From NCBI RefSeq assembly GCF_002179165.1, contig NZ_NFNY01000012.1:51279-115278 (forward strand): 64,000 nucleotides of DNA, written 5' to 3'. The notes under the pieces are model-generated. The model searched no databases and was not told where the DNA came from. It saw only the letters and a program-made list of their open reading frames with translations. A program made the position numbers and the translations under genes. Origin of the DNA: Campylobacter jejuni (GTDB taxonomy: Bacteria > Campylobacterota > Campylobacteria > Campylobacterales > Campylobacteraceae). How positions within the stretch are numbered: position 1 is the stretch's first letter; the number at the start of each line of letters is the position of its first letter. Below, piece after piece: positions 28,229 through 39,861 of this stretch.

Positions 28229-29328
28229 TGCATTATTCTCATAATATCGTTAAATGTGGCAAAAAGCATTAAACTTAAAAGCACGGCCATTCCACCATAG
28301 CTTAAATATTCAAACGCTTTTGGCGGAACTTTGCGTCTAAAAATAAGCTCATAGAGATTAAAAAGTATGTGACCGCCATCTAGCATAGGAATGGGTAAAA
28401 GATTTAAAATTCCTAGATTAATAGAGATTAAAGCGGTGATAAATAGCAATAAGACTAAGCTTTTTTCAGCTGCTTTTGAGGTAATTTCTGTCATGGTAAT
28501 AATACCACCTAAATTTTTGGCCTCTACCTCACCGCTTACAAGTTTTGCTATGCCTTTGATGATAAGCATTGAAGCTTCTACACTTTCATTATAAGCGTAA
28601 TTCAAACTTTGTAATCCGCTATGATGAACAAGGGTTGTGGTGCCATTAGGTGTTATGCCTAGTTGTGCTTTTGGGACAATTTGTCCAAAATCATTATAGC
28701 CTTGTCCTAATTTTGGAGTGAGTGTGAATTCTAAATTTTCACCTTTTCTGTCTATGAGAATTTTTAAAGGTTCAAGTTTTAGATGCTTCGAAATTTCATC
28801 AAAACTTTGAATTTTTATACCATTAATGGCCAGTATAGTATCATTGTTTTCAATTCCTGCTAAGGCTGCAGCTGAATTAGGTGCAATAGTGCCAATTTGT
28901 GTGCTTAATTTTTGTATACCTAAATTTCCTATGATAATATAAAGCAAAAATGCTAAAAAAAGATTGAAAAATGGTCCTGTAAAAAGGATGTAAATTTTTT
29001 TAATAGGACTTAAAATGGTATAACTATCAGGATCTAAATTTTCCAAATTTGGTTGCATATCATCTTGCCCTTTAAGTTTAACATAGCCACCAAGAGGTAA
29101 AGCACTTAAGCGATATATTGTGCCTTTAAATTCGTGTTCAAATAAGCTTTTTCCAAAGCCTATACTAAAAATTTCTACCTTAACACCTAGAGATTTAGCT
29201 GCTAAAAAATGTCCCAATTCATGAAAAAAGATTAAAAAAGAAATGACTAAAATAGTGGCTAAAAATTCTATAGAATAAAATTTAAAACCTAGGATTAAAA
29301 TTAAAGCCAAAAAAAGTAAAGATTTCAT
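28225..29328 (-). CDS. rseP: Site-2 zinc metalloprotease RseP-like (M50)
   Basis: A 367-residue intramembrane protease. The zinc-binding HELGH lies near residue 40 in the first membrane segment, a PDZ domain spans about 130-215 (PNSAAALAGIENNDTILAING), and the second catalytic motif MLDGGHILFNL is near 315. Such enzymes cleave membrane-bound anti-sigma factors or remnant signal peptides. C. jejuni is thought to lack a RpoE system (from memory), so the substrate here is open. It overlaps both neighbours by 4 bp. Confidence 0.9.
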   Translation of the reverse strand: MKSLLFLALILILGFKFYSIEFLATILVISFLIFFHELGHFLAAKSLGVKVEIFSIGFGKSLFEHEFKGTIYRLSALPLGGYVKLKGQDDMQPNLENLDPDSYTILSPIKKIYILFTGPFFNLFLAFLLYIIIGNLGIQKLSTQIGTIAPNSAAALAGIENNDTILAINGIKIQSFDEISKHLKLEPLKILIDRKGENLEFTLTPKLGQGYNDFGQIVPKAQLGITPNGTTTLVHHSGLQSLNYAYNESVEASMLIIKGIAKLVSGEVEAKNLGGIITMTEITSKAAEKSLVLLLFITALISINLGILNLLPIPMLDGGHILFNLYELIFRRKVPPKAFEYLSYGGMAVLLSLMLFATFNDIMRIMQ

Positions 29329-29861
29329 TGTAACTTTCCTTTGCTTTGTTTGATATAGCTAAAAATATATTCAAATCCTGAATAAAGCGTGAGAAATAAA
29401 GCAATATAAAGTAAAATTTCTGCTCCAAACCATTCCATAGTTAAAAAGCCTATAGCTATCATTTGAAAAGCGGTTTTTAATTTTCCTGCAAACGAGGCGC
29501 TCACATCTAAATTTTCACTCACCATAACCACACGAAAACCGGTAATAAAAAATTCACGCACTAAAATAAGATAAATTACCCATTCGTTAGCCTTTCCTGC
29601 TATTAGAAGTCCTAAAAAAGCTGCTAAAATTAGCATTTTATCAGCTAATGGATCTAAAATTCCACCAAGTTTCGTGGTTTGTTTTAAAGTTCTAGCAATA
29701 AACCCGTCAAAAAAATCACTCAAAGCAGCCAAAGAAAATGTTAAAGCGGCAAAATAATTGATCCAGCTTTGATGGATATTTTCAAATTTATGAGTCAATA
29801 AGAAAAAAAGCAAAGGAGTTAAAATCATTCTAAGAACAGCTAAAGCATTAGGTGTATTCAT
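29325..29861 (-). CDS. pgsA: CDP-diacylglycerol--glycerol-3-phosphate 3-phosphatidyltransferase
   Basis: A 178-residue inner-membrane enzyme making phosphatidylglycerol phosphate, the precursor of phosphatidylglycerol. It has several membrane helices and the CDP-alcohol phosphotransferase motif, with aspartates in LSDFFDGFIAR and GGILDPLADKM. The length is usual. First gene of pgsA-rseP-DUF535 with a TATAAT about 27 bp upstream. Confidence 0.93.
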   Translation of the reverse strand: MNTPNALAVLRMILTPLLFFLLTHKFENIHQSWINYFAALTFSLAALSDFFDGFIARTLKQTTKLGGILDPLADKMLILAAFLGLLIAGKANEWVIYLILVREFFITGFRVVMVSENLDVSASFAGKLKTAFQMIAIGFLTMEWFGAEILLYIALFLTLYSGFEYIFSYIKQSKGKLQ

Positions 29862-29887
29862 GAAAAGCCTTGAAAATAAAATATAAA

Positions 29888-29893
29888 ATTATA
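29888..29893 (-). promoter_or_regulatory. Candidate -10 of pgsA operon
   Basis: A perfect TATAAT on the minus strand, about 27 bp before the pgsA ATG, in AT-rich sequence and downstream of a stem-loop that follows rdxA. Confidence 0.5.
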
Positions 29894-29981
29894 GATAAAT
29901 TGTATAAAATTTCGGCAAAGTTTTAGTAAAAAAATCATATTTTTATATAAATAAAAATTAAATTTTTAAAAATAATGAGTG

Positions 29982-30006
29982 TTTTCTTGTCTCAAAGACA
30001 AGAAAA
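29982..30006 (-). terminator. Stem-loop after rdxA
   Basis: A perfect 11-bp inverted repeat with a 3-base loop (29982-29992, 29996-30006) lies just after the rdxA stop. It has U-rich arms but no U run after the 3' arm on the rdxA strand, so it may be a weak terminator or an mRNA 3'-end stabiliser. Confidence 0.6.
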
Positions 30007-30008
30007 AT

Positions 30009-30614
30009 TCAAAGAAATTTAATCACATCATCAAAGTCAAAGCGAGTTTTTTGCGGAATTTTTTTATCATCACTATAGCCCAAAGCGACGATCAAAGTGG
30101 ATTTTTCTTTTTTTGTATCGAGTAAAAGATAAGCATCAAGCTTTTCTTTGTCAAAACCACCTATGGTGCAACTTGCTATATTTAAAGCATTTGCACTATA
30201 AAGTATGCCAGCAAGTGCAATGTGGGCTTGTTCTCTTGAATAAGATATTTTTTGTTCATCATTTAAAGATTTTAAAAAAGGTAAATAAGTATCCAAGCGT
30301 TTTTGAATTTCTACTTCGCTCATATCTCTTTTTCTAAGTTTATCTTCAAAATAATCTAAAAAATCAAGTCTTGAAACGATAACAATTAAAGCTGCACAAT
30401 TTTTTACATGGTTTTGATTGTTGGCAATTTTAGCAATCTCTTCCTTTTTCATACTATCTTGTATCACAATAAATTTCCAAGGTTCAAGTCCTAAAGAGCT
30501 AGGGCTTAAACGAGCGATTTCTAAAATAGTATTTAAGTCTTCTGCTTTTAGTTTTTCATTTTTGTAATTTCTACAAGAATATCTTGTTTTAAAAATTTCA
30601 AGTTCTTTTTTCAT
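30009..30614 (-). CDS. rdxA: NAD(P)H nitroreductase RdxA-like
   Basis: A 201-residue flavin-dependent nitroreductase of the NfsB/RdxA type. The FMN-contacting RYSCRNY is near residue 10, PSSLGLEPWKF near 36-46, and the C-terminal GGFDKEKL segment is conserved. In Helicobacter and Campylobacter, RdxA reduces and activates metronidazole, and its loss causes resistance. The start shares one base with the stop of the paralogous gene upstream (TAATG), so the pair is translationally coupled. Substrates other than nitro compounds are unknown. Confidence 0.88.
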   Translation of the reverse strand: MKKELEIFKTRYSCRNYKNEKLKAEDLNTILEIARLSPSSLGLEPWKFIVIQDSMKKEEIAKIANNQNHVKNCAALIVIVSRLDFLDYFEDKLRKRDMSEVEIQKRLDTYLPFLKSLNDEQKISYSREQAHIALAGILYSANALNIASCTIGGFDKEKLDAYLLLDTKKEKSTLIVALGYSDDKKIPQKTRFDFDDVIKFL

Positions 30615-31234
30615 TATTTCTCCTTATAAAATTCAACTACTTCATCAAATTTAAGTCTTAAAGTAGGATATTTTGATTCATGTGCTTTGTATCCTAGTGA
30701 TAAAATTACTGCAGTTTCAAAAGGATATTTTAATTTAAGAAATTCATCCACTTTATCTTTTTCAAAGCCTCCAATCATACAAGAATCAATACCTAAACTC
30801 ATCGCCGCTAAAGACATTTGCATCATGGCAAGATAGCATTGAAGTGTTGCATAATGATAGAGTTCTTTTTCATTCATTGCATTCGTTTTGCGTGTATAAA
30901 TTTGTAAAATTCTTTGAAAATTTTCTTCACTTTTTCCTGCAAAACGACGCACTTGCTTTTGTGTAAATTCATCTTTGCTTTGCAAGTCTTTTCTTGCTAG
31001 AAAAATGATATTATGACTCGCACTTGCGACATTTTCTTGGTTAAAACAAAGTTTTGCTAAATTTAAATTATCATTTTTTTCACCAACAACGATAAATTTC
31101 CATGGTTCAAATCCGTGAGAACTTGGAGCTAAAATTCCACTTTCTAAGATGAAATTTAAATCATTTTCATTGATTTTTTTATCATTAAAAAGCTTACAGG
31201 CACGACGCTTTGAAATTAATTCTTTAAAATCCAT
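30614..31234 (-). CDS. Second, paralogous nitroreductase family protein
   Basis: A 206-residue flavin nitroreductase clearly paralogous to the next gene: ISKRRACKLF near residue 6, PSSHGFEPWKF near 36-46 and SCMIGGFEKDKVDEF near 155. The reading frame is intact. I recall the corresponding C. jejuni NCTC 11168 locus being annotated as a pseudogene. The ATG at 31234 has AAGGA upstream and is favoured over one ten codons earlier. It is the first gene of the nitroreductase pair, with a TATAAT and a dyad just upstream. Confidence 0.85.
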   Translation of the reverse strand: MDFKELISKRRACKLFNDKKINENDLNFILESGILAPSSHGFEPWKFIVVGEKNDNLNLAKLCFNQENVASASHNIIFLARKDLQSKDEFTQKQVRRFAGKSEENFQRILQIYTRKTNAMNEKELYHYATLQCYLAMMQMSLAAMSLGIDSCMIGGFEKDKVDEFLKLKYPFETAVILSLGYKAHESKYPTLRLKFDEVVEFYKEK

Positions 31235-31262
31235 TATTTTTCCTTGATTAAAAGTTAAATAC

Positions 31263-31289
31263 ATTATAAGCTTAAAAGCTTAATTATAA
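31263..31289 (-). promoter_or_regulatory. Promoter and possible operator dyad of the nitroreductase pair
   Basis: The minus strand has TATAAT at 31268-31263, about 29 bp before the ATG, and a second TATAAT at 31288-31283. Between and around them lies an inverted repeat: AAGCTT, two bases, AAGCTT (31268-31281), flanked by TTATAA sequences. A dyad overlapping the -10 could be an operator, but no regulator is known to me for it. Confidence 0.4.
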
Positions 31290-31764
31290 ATTTTTAAAAG
31301 TTAGTTTTGTAAAAATTTTCTTATTTTATTCTTTAATGAATGATTTAAATTGCTTTTTGAAATATTTTCAGGCTAAATTTTTTAAAAATAAAGTCCATTT
31401 TATTATAATCCATAGTTGTTGTGTATAAAAATTATAAGTTTTATTTCTTTATATTTTTGCATTTTTCCTAATTTTATATATTTCTTAGTAAGAAACATTT
31501 TTTGAGTGGATATTTTGTTCTATGGTAAGATTATAAATATAAAGACAATGATTGTGATAAAGCACATTAAAAGGCAATGCTTTGTAAAGCGCTTTAATGG
31601 TTTTTTATCTTTTATAGATAAAGAATTTATAATTTTGTGTTTTTATTGTAAGTTTAAATCTTTTTAAAAAAATCATATAAACTTAAATTTGGCTTTAGTT
31701 GTTTTATTATTAAAGATATTTTATGCCTTACTAAAATTAATTCTTTTATTGATTTATCCTTAAT
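31290..31764. other. AT-rich gap with no supported gene
   Basis: About 475 bp between the nitroreductase promoter region and the cinA stop. No open frame over about 30 codons with a ribosome-binding site was found on either strand. In C. jejuni I recall an acetyltransferase gene near here, so this may be a deletion scar or a decayed gene. A plus-strand TATAAT (31404-31409) and a hairpin followed by a T run (31565-31606) are the only structured signals. Confidence 0.5.
31565..31606 (+). terminator. Terminator-like hairpin in the gap, possibly ending a small RNA
   Basis: CATTAAA (31565-31571) pairs with TTTAATG (31593-31599), enclosing an inner GCTTT/AAAGC hairpin (31579-31590), followed by six T's. 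Its orientation is plus although both flanking genes are on the minus strand, so it terminates neither of them. TATAAT at 31404 or the TATAAA at about 31530 could be the promoter of a short RNA ending here. Confidence 0.3.
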
Positions 31765-32853
31765 TTAAAATTCAAAAATTTCTGGTTTTAACTTTAAAAG
31801 TAGGCAAAAAGTAGCCAAAACCGCTTGTTTTTGTAAGTATTCTCTATCGCCTTTAAGATGAAGAATTTCTTGAATATAGGTCCCATCTTTATACATTGCA
31901 CCTATATAAATAGTTCCTGATTTAATCTTATGAATGTCATTGTTTCCAGTTACTCCGCTAATAGCTAAAGCAAAATCGGGCTTCGCAGTTTTAAAAATGC
32001 CTTTTAACATAAAATATACACAACGCTCACTGTATTCTCCATCATGGTCTAAAATACTTTCACTAATACCTAGCCACTCGTGTTTTATGCGATTTGAATA
32101 GCTAATAATTGATCCTTCAAAAATTTCACTCACTCCATTAAATTTGGTTAATGTACTTGCACAAAGTCCGCCAGTACAGCTTTCTGCAAAGGAAATTTTG
32201 AGATTTTTTTCTAAAAGCTTTGAAATAATGAATTCTATAGGGTCTTTACCTAAAAAGACTTTTTGTCCAAAAAGATTTTTTACGCTTCTTAAAAAGCCGT
32301 CTAATTTACCAAAATTCACACAAGTTGCTTTGATTAGAGTAAGATTTTCTAAAATTTTGCTTGATTTTATACTTACCTCATAGGATTTAGTTAGAGTATC
32401 AAGCAATAAAACAGCACTTTCATCATCGATACCAAAAAGGCAAAAATAAGAAAAATTAGGTCTTATGTCGCCAAGCAATAGTGGAAGTTTTTCTCCGATT
32501 TGAGCTTTAATTACATTGATTTTAGAGTTTGTAAAATCACACACAAAACTATCTTTTGTAAAATACGCTTTATCAGGAACTAAATTATCCTCTTTTAAGA
32601 CTAAATTATCTTCACCTAAAGTGGCTAAAATTTTTGCTATGGTTGCATAATGATTAGGTGTGGTAAAAAGCGTAATAAAATCATATTTGTTTAATAGTTT
32701 TTCAAGTAAAAAAGGTAGATCTTTATCGGTTTTATTTTGAAAACGAATTTCGTGAATTTCTTTAAATTTATTTTCATAAGTGCGATAAATATAATCTTTA
32801 AAATTTTCATTCATTATAAGTTCATCGCCGATGATAAAAAGCAAATGTTTCAT
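31765..32853 (-). CDS. CinA-like protein (NMN amidohydrolase-type C-terminal domain)
   Basis: A 362-residue two-domain protein. The C-terminal half (from about residue 205) is a well-kept CinA/PncC domain, with SFAESCTGGLCASTLTKFNGVSE and AISGVTGNN, which in relatives deamidates nicotinamide mononucleotide. The N-terminal half begins IGDELIM like the COG1058 pyrophosphatase domain, but its usual GGLGPTxDD loop reads TTPNHYATI, so it is probably inactive. Monocistronic and divergent from ileS, with a good -10 box upstream. Confidence 0.8.
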   Translation of the reverse strand: MKHLLFIIGDELIMNENFKDYIYRTYENKFKEIHEIRFQNKTDKDLPFLLEKLLNKYDFITLFTTPNHYATIAKILATLGEDNLVLKEDNLVPDKAYFTKDSFVCDFTNSKINVIKAQIGEKLPLLLGDIRPNFSYFCLFGIDDESAVLLLDTLTKSYEVSIKSSKILENLTLIKATCVNFGKLDGFLRSVKNLFGQKVFLGKDPIEFIISKLLEKNLKISFAESCTGGLCASTLTKFNGVSEIFEGSIISYSNRIKHEWLGISESILDHDGEYSERCVYFMLKGIFKTAKPDFALAISGVTGNNDIHKIKSGTIYIGAMYKDGTYIQEILHLKGDREYLQKQAVLATFCLLLKLKPEIFEF

Positions 32854-32874
32854 AAAATTTCCTTTTTTCGCGTA

Positions 32875-32880
32875 ATTATA
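32875..32880 (-). promoter_or_regulatory. Candidate -10 of the cinA-like gene
   Basis: TATAAT on the minus strand (context TAGC-TATAAT) 22 bp before the ATG. It faces away from the ileS promoter in the 84-bp divergent intergenic region. Confidence 0.5.
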
Positions 32881-32903
32881 GCTAAATTTTAAATTATTTT
32901 GAG

Positions 32904-32909
32904 TAGAAT
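32904..32909 (+). promoter_or_regulatory. Candidate -10 of ileS operon
   Basis: TAGAAT on the plus strand 28 bp before the ileS ATG. The leader is too short for a T-box, so ileS is probably not controlled by one. Confidence 0.4.
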
Positions 32910-32937
32910 TTAATATTAATAAAATTTAGGTGGAAAA

Positions 32938-35694
32938 ATGGATTATAAAGATACTTTGCTTTTGCCAAATACTACTTTTGCAATGCGTGCAAATTTGGCA
33001 GAAATGGAGCCAAAGAGATTTCAAAAATGGTTTGAGCAAAATTATGCTTATGAAAAAATGAAAGAAAAACGCAAAAATGCTAAAAAAGCTTTTACTCTGC
33101 ATGATGGCCCTCCTTATGCTAATGGACATATCCATATAGGGCATGCCTTAAATAAAATTTTAAAAGAAACAATCATTAAAATACATTATTTTAATGGCGA
33201 GAAAATTCGCTTCACTCCAGGTTGGGATTGTCATGGACTTCCTATAGAGCAACAAGTTGAAGTAAAACTTGGAGAAAAGAAAAAGAGTTTAAGTAAAAAA
33301 GAAATTCGTGAATTTTGTAGAAAACATGCAGATGAGTTTGTAAATATTCAAAGGGATGAATTTAAAAGTCTTGGTGTGATTGCAGATTGGGATAAACCTT
33401 ATCTTACGATGAAATTTGAATTTGAAGCAGCAATTTATCGCACCTTGTGTGAAATCGCTAAAAAAGGTTTGCTTTGTGAGCGTTCTAAGCCTGTTTTTTG
33501 GAGTTGGGCGGCAAAATCAGCTTTAGCGGAAGCTGAAGTTGAATACGAAGATAAAGAGGATTATTCTATTTTTGTGGCTTTTGATTTAGATGAAAAATCT
33601 TGCCAAAAAATAGGTGTCTCAAAAGCAAGTGCAGTTATTTGGACTACCACACCTTGGACTTTAGTGGCAAATCAGGCTATAGCTTTAAATCCAAATGAAA
33701 ATTATGTCATCACAAAAGAAGGTTTGATTTTTGCTAAGCCTTTGCTTGAAAGTATGATCAATAAAGGTTTAACCAAAGGCGAGATAGAAAAAGAATTAAA
33801 CGCAAAAGAATTTGAAAAACTTGAAGCAATTAATCCTTTAAATTCGAGAAAATCGATCTTGATTATGGGTGAATATGTCTTAATGGACGGTGGAAGCGGA
33901 CTTGTACATACCGCACCAGGGCATGGCGAAGATGATTATTATGCTTGTTTAAAATACGGCATAGAAGTGCTAATGCCTGTAGATGATGGGGGTTGTTATG
34001 ATGAAACCTTACGAAATAAAGGGCTTTTACCTTCGAATTTACTTGATGAATTTATAGGACTTCATATCTTTAAAGCTAATGAAAAAATTTTAGAGCTTTT
34101 AGGAAAACATCTTTTGCATTCTTCTAAATTCATACACTCTTATCCATTTTGTTGGAGAACACATAAACCTGTAATTTATAGAGCGACTAAACAATGGTTT
34201 ATTTTAATGGATGAGCCAAAACTTAATGGAAAAAGCTTAAGAGAATGTGCCAAAGAGCAAATTTTAAAAACTAAATTTTATCCACAAAGTGGGGTTAAAA
34301 GAATAGGTTCTATGGTGGAAAATCGCCCTGATTGGTGCATTTCAAGGCAAAGAGATTGGGGAACTCCTATAGCTTTTTTTAGGGATAAAAATACCAAAGA
34401 AGTGATTTTTGACGATGAGCTTTTTAGCTTTGTGGCAAATATCTTTGAGAAACACGGAGCGGATGCTTGGTGGGAATTTGAGATTAAGGATTTAATCCCT
34501 GCAAATTCAAAATATAATGCAGCAAATTTAGAAAAAGTTTATGATATTTTAGATGTTTGGTTTGATAGCGGAAGTACTTCGAATGCAGTTTTAAATAGCG
34601 GAATTTACGATGCTGGAGAAAAAAGAGCAAGTATGTATTTAGAAGGAAGCGATCAGCATCGCGGTTGGTTTCAAAGCTCTTTGCTTGTAGGGACGGCTAT
34701 AAATGAATTTGCACCTTATGAAAGCATTTTAACCCATGGTTTTACCACGGATGAAAAAGGGCAAAAAATGTCAAAGTCTAAAGGCAATGTTATAGCACCT
34801 GAATATGTGGCGAAGACTTATGGTGTTGAAATTTTAAGACTCTGGATACTTTTAAGTGATTATTCTAGTGATCTTAAAATTTCAGACAATATCTTAAAAC
34901 AAGTAAGCGAACAATACCGCAAAATAAGAAATACCATAAGATTTTTACTTGCAAATACGAATGATTTAAAAAATTTAGAAGTTAAAGAATTTAGCTTTAT
35001 TGATCAATGGATACTTACTCGTGCAACGCGTGTATTTAAAAGCGCTAAAGAAAATTTCTTAGCCTATGAATTTGCAAAAGGTTTTAATACGCTTTTAAAT
35101 TTCTTAAGTGCGGATTTAAGCGGAATTTATCTTGATATTAGCAAAGATAGACTTTATTGCGATGATGAAAAAAGCAAACGCAGAAAATCCGCGCAAGTGG
35201 CTATGGCTTTAATCGCAAAAGAACTTTTAAATTTATTGGCACCAAGTCTAACTTATAGCGTCGATGAAGCCTTGGAACACGCTAATAATTTGATAAAAGG
35301 TGAAGCTAAAGATGTGTTTGATTTAAGTTTAGAAGAAAAATTTGAGTATGATTTTGGCATTGATGATAGTTTTTTACTCAGTGTACGTGAGAAATTTTTT
35401 GAAAATATCGATGTGCTTAAAAAAGACAAGGTGATTAAATCAACTTTAGAATTAAATTTTAATACCAGTTCAAAGTTTTTAACTTCTGTTCCAAAAGATG
35501 AATTAAATGACTATTTTATGGTAAGTTTTGATGAAAATCCACAAGGAGAAATTTTGTGCGAATTTGAAGTGGAAAATGAAAGCTTTAAAATTACAAAAGC
35601 CACGCTTTGTAAATGCCCAAGGTGCTGGAAATTTGAAAGTGTGAAAGAAAATGAGCCTTGTGTGCGTTGTAATGAGGTTTTAAAAAATGCTTGA
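32938..35694 (+). CDS. ileS: Isoleucyl-tRNA synthetase
   Basis: Charges tRNA-Ile. The 918-residue class I enzyme has the HIGH motif variant HIGH within [11 protein letters not shown] near residue 66, an editing domain in the middle ([11 protein letters not shown]), the KMSKS loop near residue 614 and a C-terminal zinc finger with two CxxC pairs (CPRC, CVRC). AGGTGG precedes the ATG. The end overlaps a small downstream gene by 8 bp, starting a plus-strand operon that runs to the nitrilase-like gene. Confidence 0.97.
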   Translation: MDYKDTLLLPNTTFAMRANLAEMEPKRFQKWFEQNYAYEKMKEKRKNAKKAFTLHDGPPYANGHIHIGHALNKILKETIIKIHYFNGEKIRFTPGWDCHGLPIEQQVEVKLGEKKKSLSKKEIREFCRKHADEFVNIQRDEFKSLGVIADWDKPYLTMKFEFEAAIYRTLCEIAKKGLLCERSKPVFWSWAAKSALAEAEVEYEDKEDYSIFVAFDLDEKSCQKIGVSKASAVIWTTTPWTLVANQAIALNPNENYVITKEGLIFAKPLLESMINKGLTKGEIEKELNAKEFEKLEAINPLNSRKSILIMGEYVLMDGGSGLVHTAPGHGEDDYYACLKYGIEVLMPVDDGGCYDETLRNKGLLPSNLLDEFIGLHIFKANEKILELLGKHLLHSSKFIHSYPFCWRTHKPVIYRATKQWFILMDEPKLNGKSLRECAKEQILKTKFYPQSGVKRIGSMVENRPDWCISRQRDWGTPIAFFRDKNTKEVIFDDELFSFVANIFEKHGADAWWEFEIKDLIPANSKYNAANLEKVYDILDVWFDSGSTSNAVLNSGIYDAGEKRASMYLEGSDQHRGWFQSSLLVGTAINEFAPYESILTHGFTTDEKGQKMSKSKGNVIAPEYVAKTYGVEILRLWILLSDYSSDLKISDNILKQVSEQYRKIRNTIRFLLANTNDLKNLEVKEFSFIDQWILTRATRVFKSAKENFLAYEFAKGFNTLLNFLSADLSGIYLDISKDRLYCDDEKSKRRKSAQVAMALIAKELLNLLAPSLTYSVDEALEHANNLIKGEAKDVFDLSLEEKFEYDFGIDDSFLLSVREKFFENIDVLKKDKVIKSTLELNFNTSSKFLTSVPKDELNDYFMVSFDENPQGEILCEFEVENESFKITKATLCKCPRCWKFESVKENEPCVRCNEVLKNA

Positions 35695-35808
35695 AAATCC
35701 TATTTCAAACCAAATCATTATAATGACAATAGCAATTATTGCCGTTTGTTGTATTTTGGCAATTATTTTTATTAAGAATTTGGCAAAAAATAATTTTAAG
35801 GAAAAAGA

Positions 35809-35812
<4 letters not shown>
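35687..35812 (+). CDS. 41-residue single-span membrane protein
   Basis: A short protein of 41 residues: about eight polar residues, a hydrophobic helix at 9-30 ([20 protein letters not shown]) and a basic tail ending KNNFKEKE. The start overlaps ileS by 8 bp and the stop overlaps gatA in ATGA, so it is tightly coupled to both. I recall a small hypothetical gene in this position in C. jejuni. Tight overlap on both sides supports a real gene; its function is unknown. Confidence 0.7.
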
Positions 35813-38789
<2,977 letters not shown>

Positions 38790-38797
<8 letters not shown>

Positions 38798-39569
38798 AAT
38801 TGCAGCTTTACAATTTCCGACTTTGGCTTTAAGTGAGTCAAGGCTTGATTATTATTTAAAGGCTTCTAAGGATAGCGGTGCGAATTTGGTTGTTTTGGGT
38901 GAATATGTGATCAATAGTTTTTTTACGGAACTTCTAGCTATGCCAAAATCGATGATAAAAGAGCAAAGCCAAACAAAAAAAGAAAGCCTAATCCGCCTTG
39001 CTAAAAAATATGAAATCGAAATTATTGCTCCTTTTGTAAGCGTGGAGAATAAAGGCTTTAAAAAGCTTTGCTTGAAAGTTTCTCCTAATAGCGTAAAAAG
39101 TTACGAGCAACAAATTTTAATGCCTTATAATCATTGGAATGAGAAGGCTTTTTTTAATAATAAATGCGAACAATATAAACTTTTTAGTTTTTCTTATGCA
39201 GGGTTTAAGTGTGCTTTAATTTTTGGTTTTGAAACACATTTTGATGGTTTTTGGAAAATGATAATGCAAAAAAAGATTGATTTAGTTATCATTCCAAGTG
39301 CCTGCACTTTTGAGAGTAAGCAAAGATGGGAAGAGCTTTTAAAAATTAGAGCTTTTTTAAATTCAACTAGCATTTTAAGAGTAAATCGTATAGGAAAATT
39401 AAAAGAAGATTGGAATTTTTACGGTGATACTATGTTTATTAATGCTTTTGGTGAGATTGAAGAAAGACTTGGAAGTGAAGAAGAAATGCTAATTGTTGAA
39501 CCAAAAAAGAGTGATGAAGCAAGAAAACTTTGGGCTTTTGATAAAATGACAAAGGGTTTTGAAAACTGA
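38790..39569 (+). CDS. Nitrilase-superfamily protein, probably catalytically inactive
   Basis: A 259-residue protein with the carbon-nitrogen hydrolase fold. Of the Glu-Lys-Cys triad, Glu is kept (E38 in VVLGEYV). The lysine of the YxKxxLxP motif is Q107, and the cysteine position in the usual ICYD reads G146 in IFGFE. C-terminal landmarks such as [22 protein letters not shown] and [12 protein letters not shown] are retained. ATG at 38790 overlaps xseB by 8 bp; an open frame further upstream is rejected because it would cover most of xseB. Likely a binding or regulatory protein, which is inference. Confidence 0.8.
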
Positions 39570-39570
39570 T

Positions 39571-39617
39571 TTTTAAGATATTAAAAGAAAAATATAATTT
39601 GTTTTAGTATCTTAAAA
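39571..39617. repeat. Inverted repeat after the nitrilase-like gene
   Basis: A 10-bp perfect inverted repeat (39571-39580 and 39608-39617) with a 27-base spacer that itself holds TATAAT (39593-39598). It may be a weak terminator of the ileS-to-nitrilase operon or a promoter region for what follows; a T run is lacking on the plus strand. Confidence 0.35.
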
Positions 39618-39720
39618 AAATACTCCTAAAATTTTAAAAATAAGAAAAAGTTTTGTGACATCTAAAATAGAAAAATAGGCAAGAAAAAATAATTTTGATA
39701 TAGATTAAGATGTTATGTAT

Positions 39721-39795
39721 ATGAAATTAACAAAATATCTTTTATGGTATTTTGTTTGCTTTCTTGTCGCGATTTTTATACCTTTTTATTTTTAG
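39721..39795 (+). other. Hydrophobic 24-residue mini-ORF (small toxin-like peptide or gene remnant)
   Basis: ATG at 39721 (or 39715 in frame) encodes MKLTKYL followed by an almost uninterrupted hydrophobic run ending FIPFYF and a TAG stop: one transmembrane helix with a basic start. The ribosome-binding site is weak (TTAAG). It could be the surviving first membrane segment of a lost larger membrane protein, or a small toxin-like peptide. The sequence alone cannot choose between these. Confidence 0.3.
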
Positions 39796-39825
39796 GAAAA
39801 TATTTAAAAATTTATAAAGGTCAGT

Positions 39826-39861
39826 ATTTGTAGATATTTGCCTTTTTAAATATCTGTAAAT
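39826..39861 (+). repeat. 14-bp hairpin that is perfect only as plus-strand RNA
   Basis: 39826-39839 and 39848-39861 pair over all 14 positions if G-U wobble pairs are allowed, with an 8-base loop. The two wobble positions become A-C mismatches on the minus strand, so the structure favours a plus-strand transcript. No U run follows. Confidence 0.35.

Noticed and set aside
31336..31428. 30-codon plus-strand frame in the 31.3-31.8 kb gap
   Set aside because: No ribosome-binding site, no hydrophobic or domain pattern, and composition like the surrounding AT-rich DNA.
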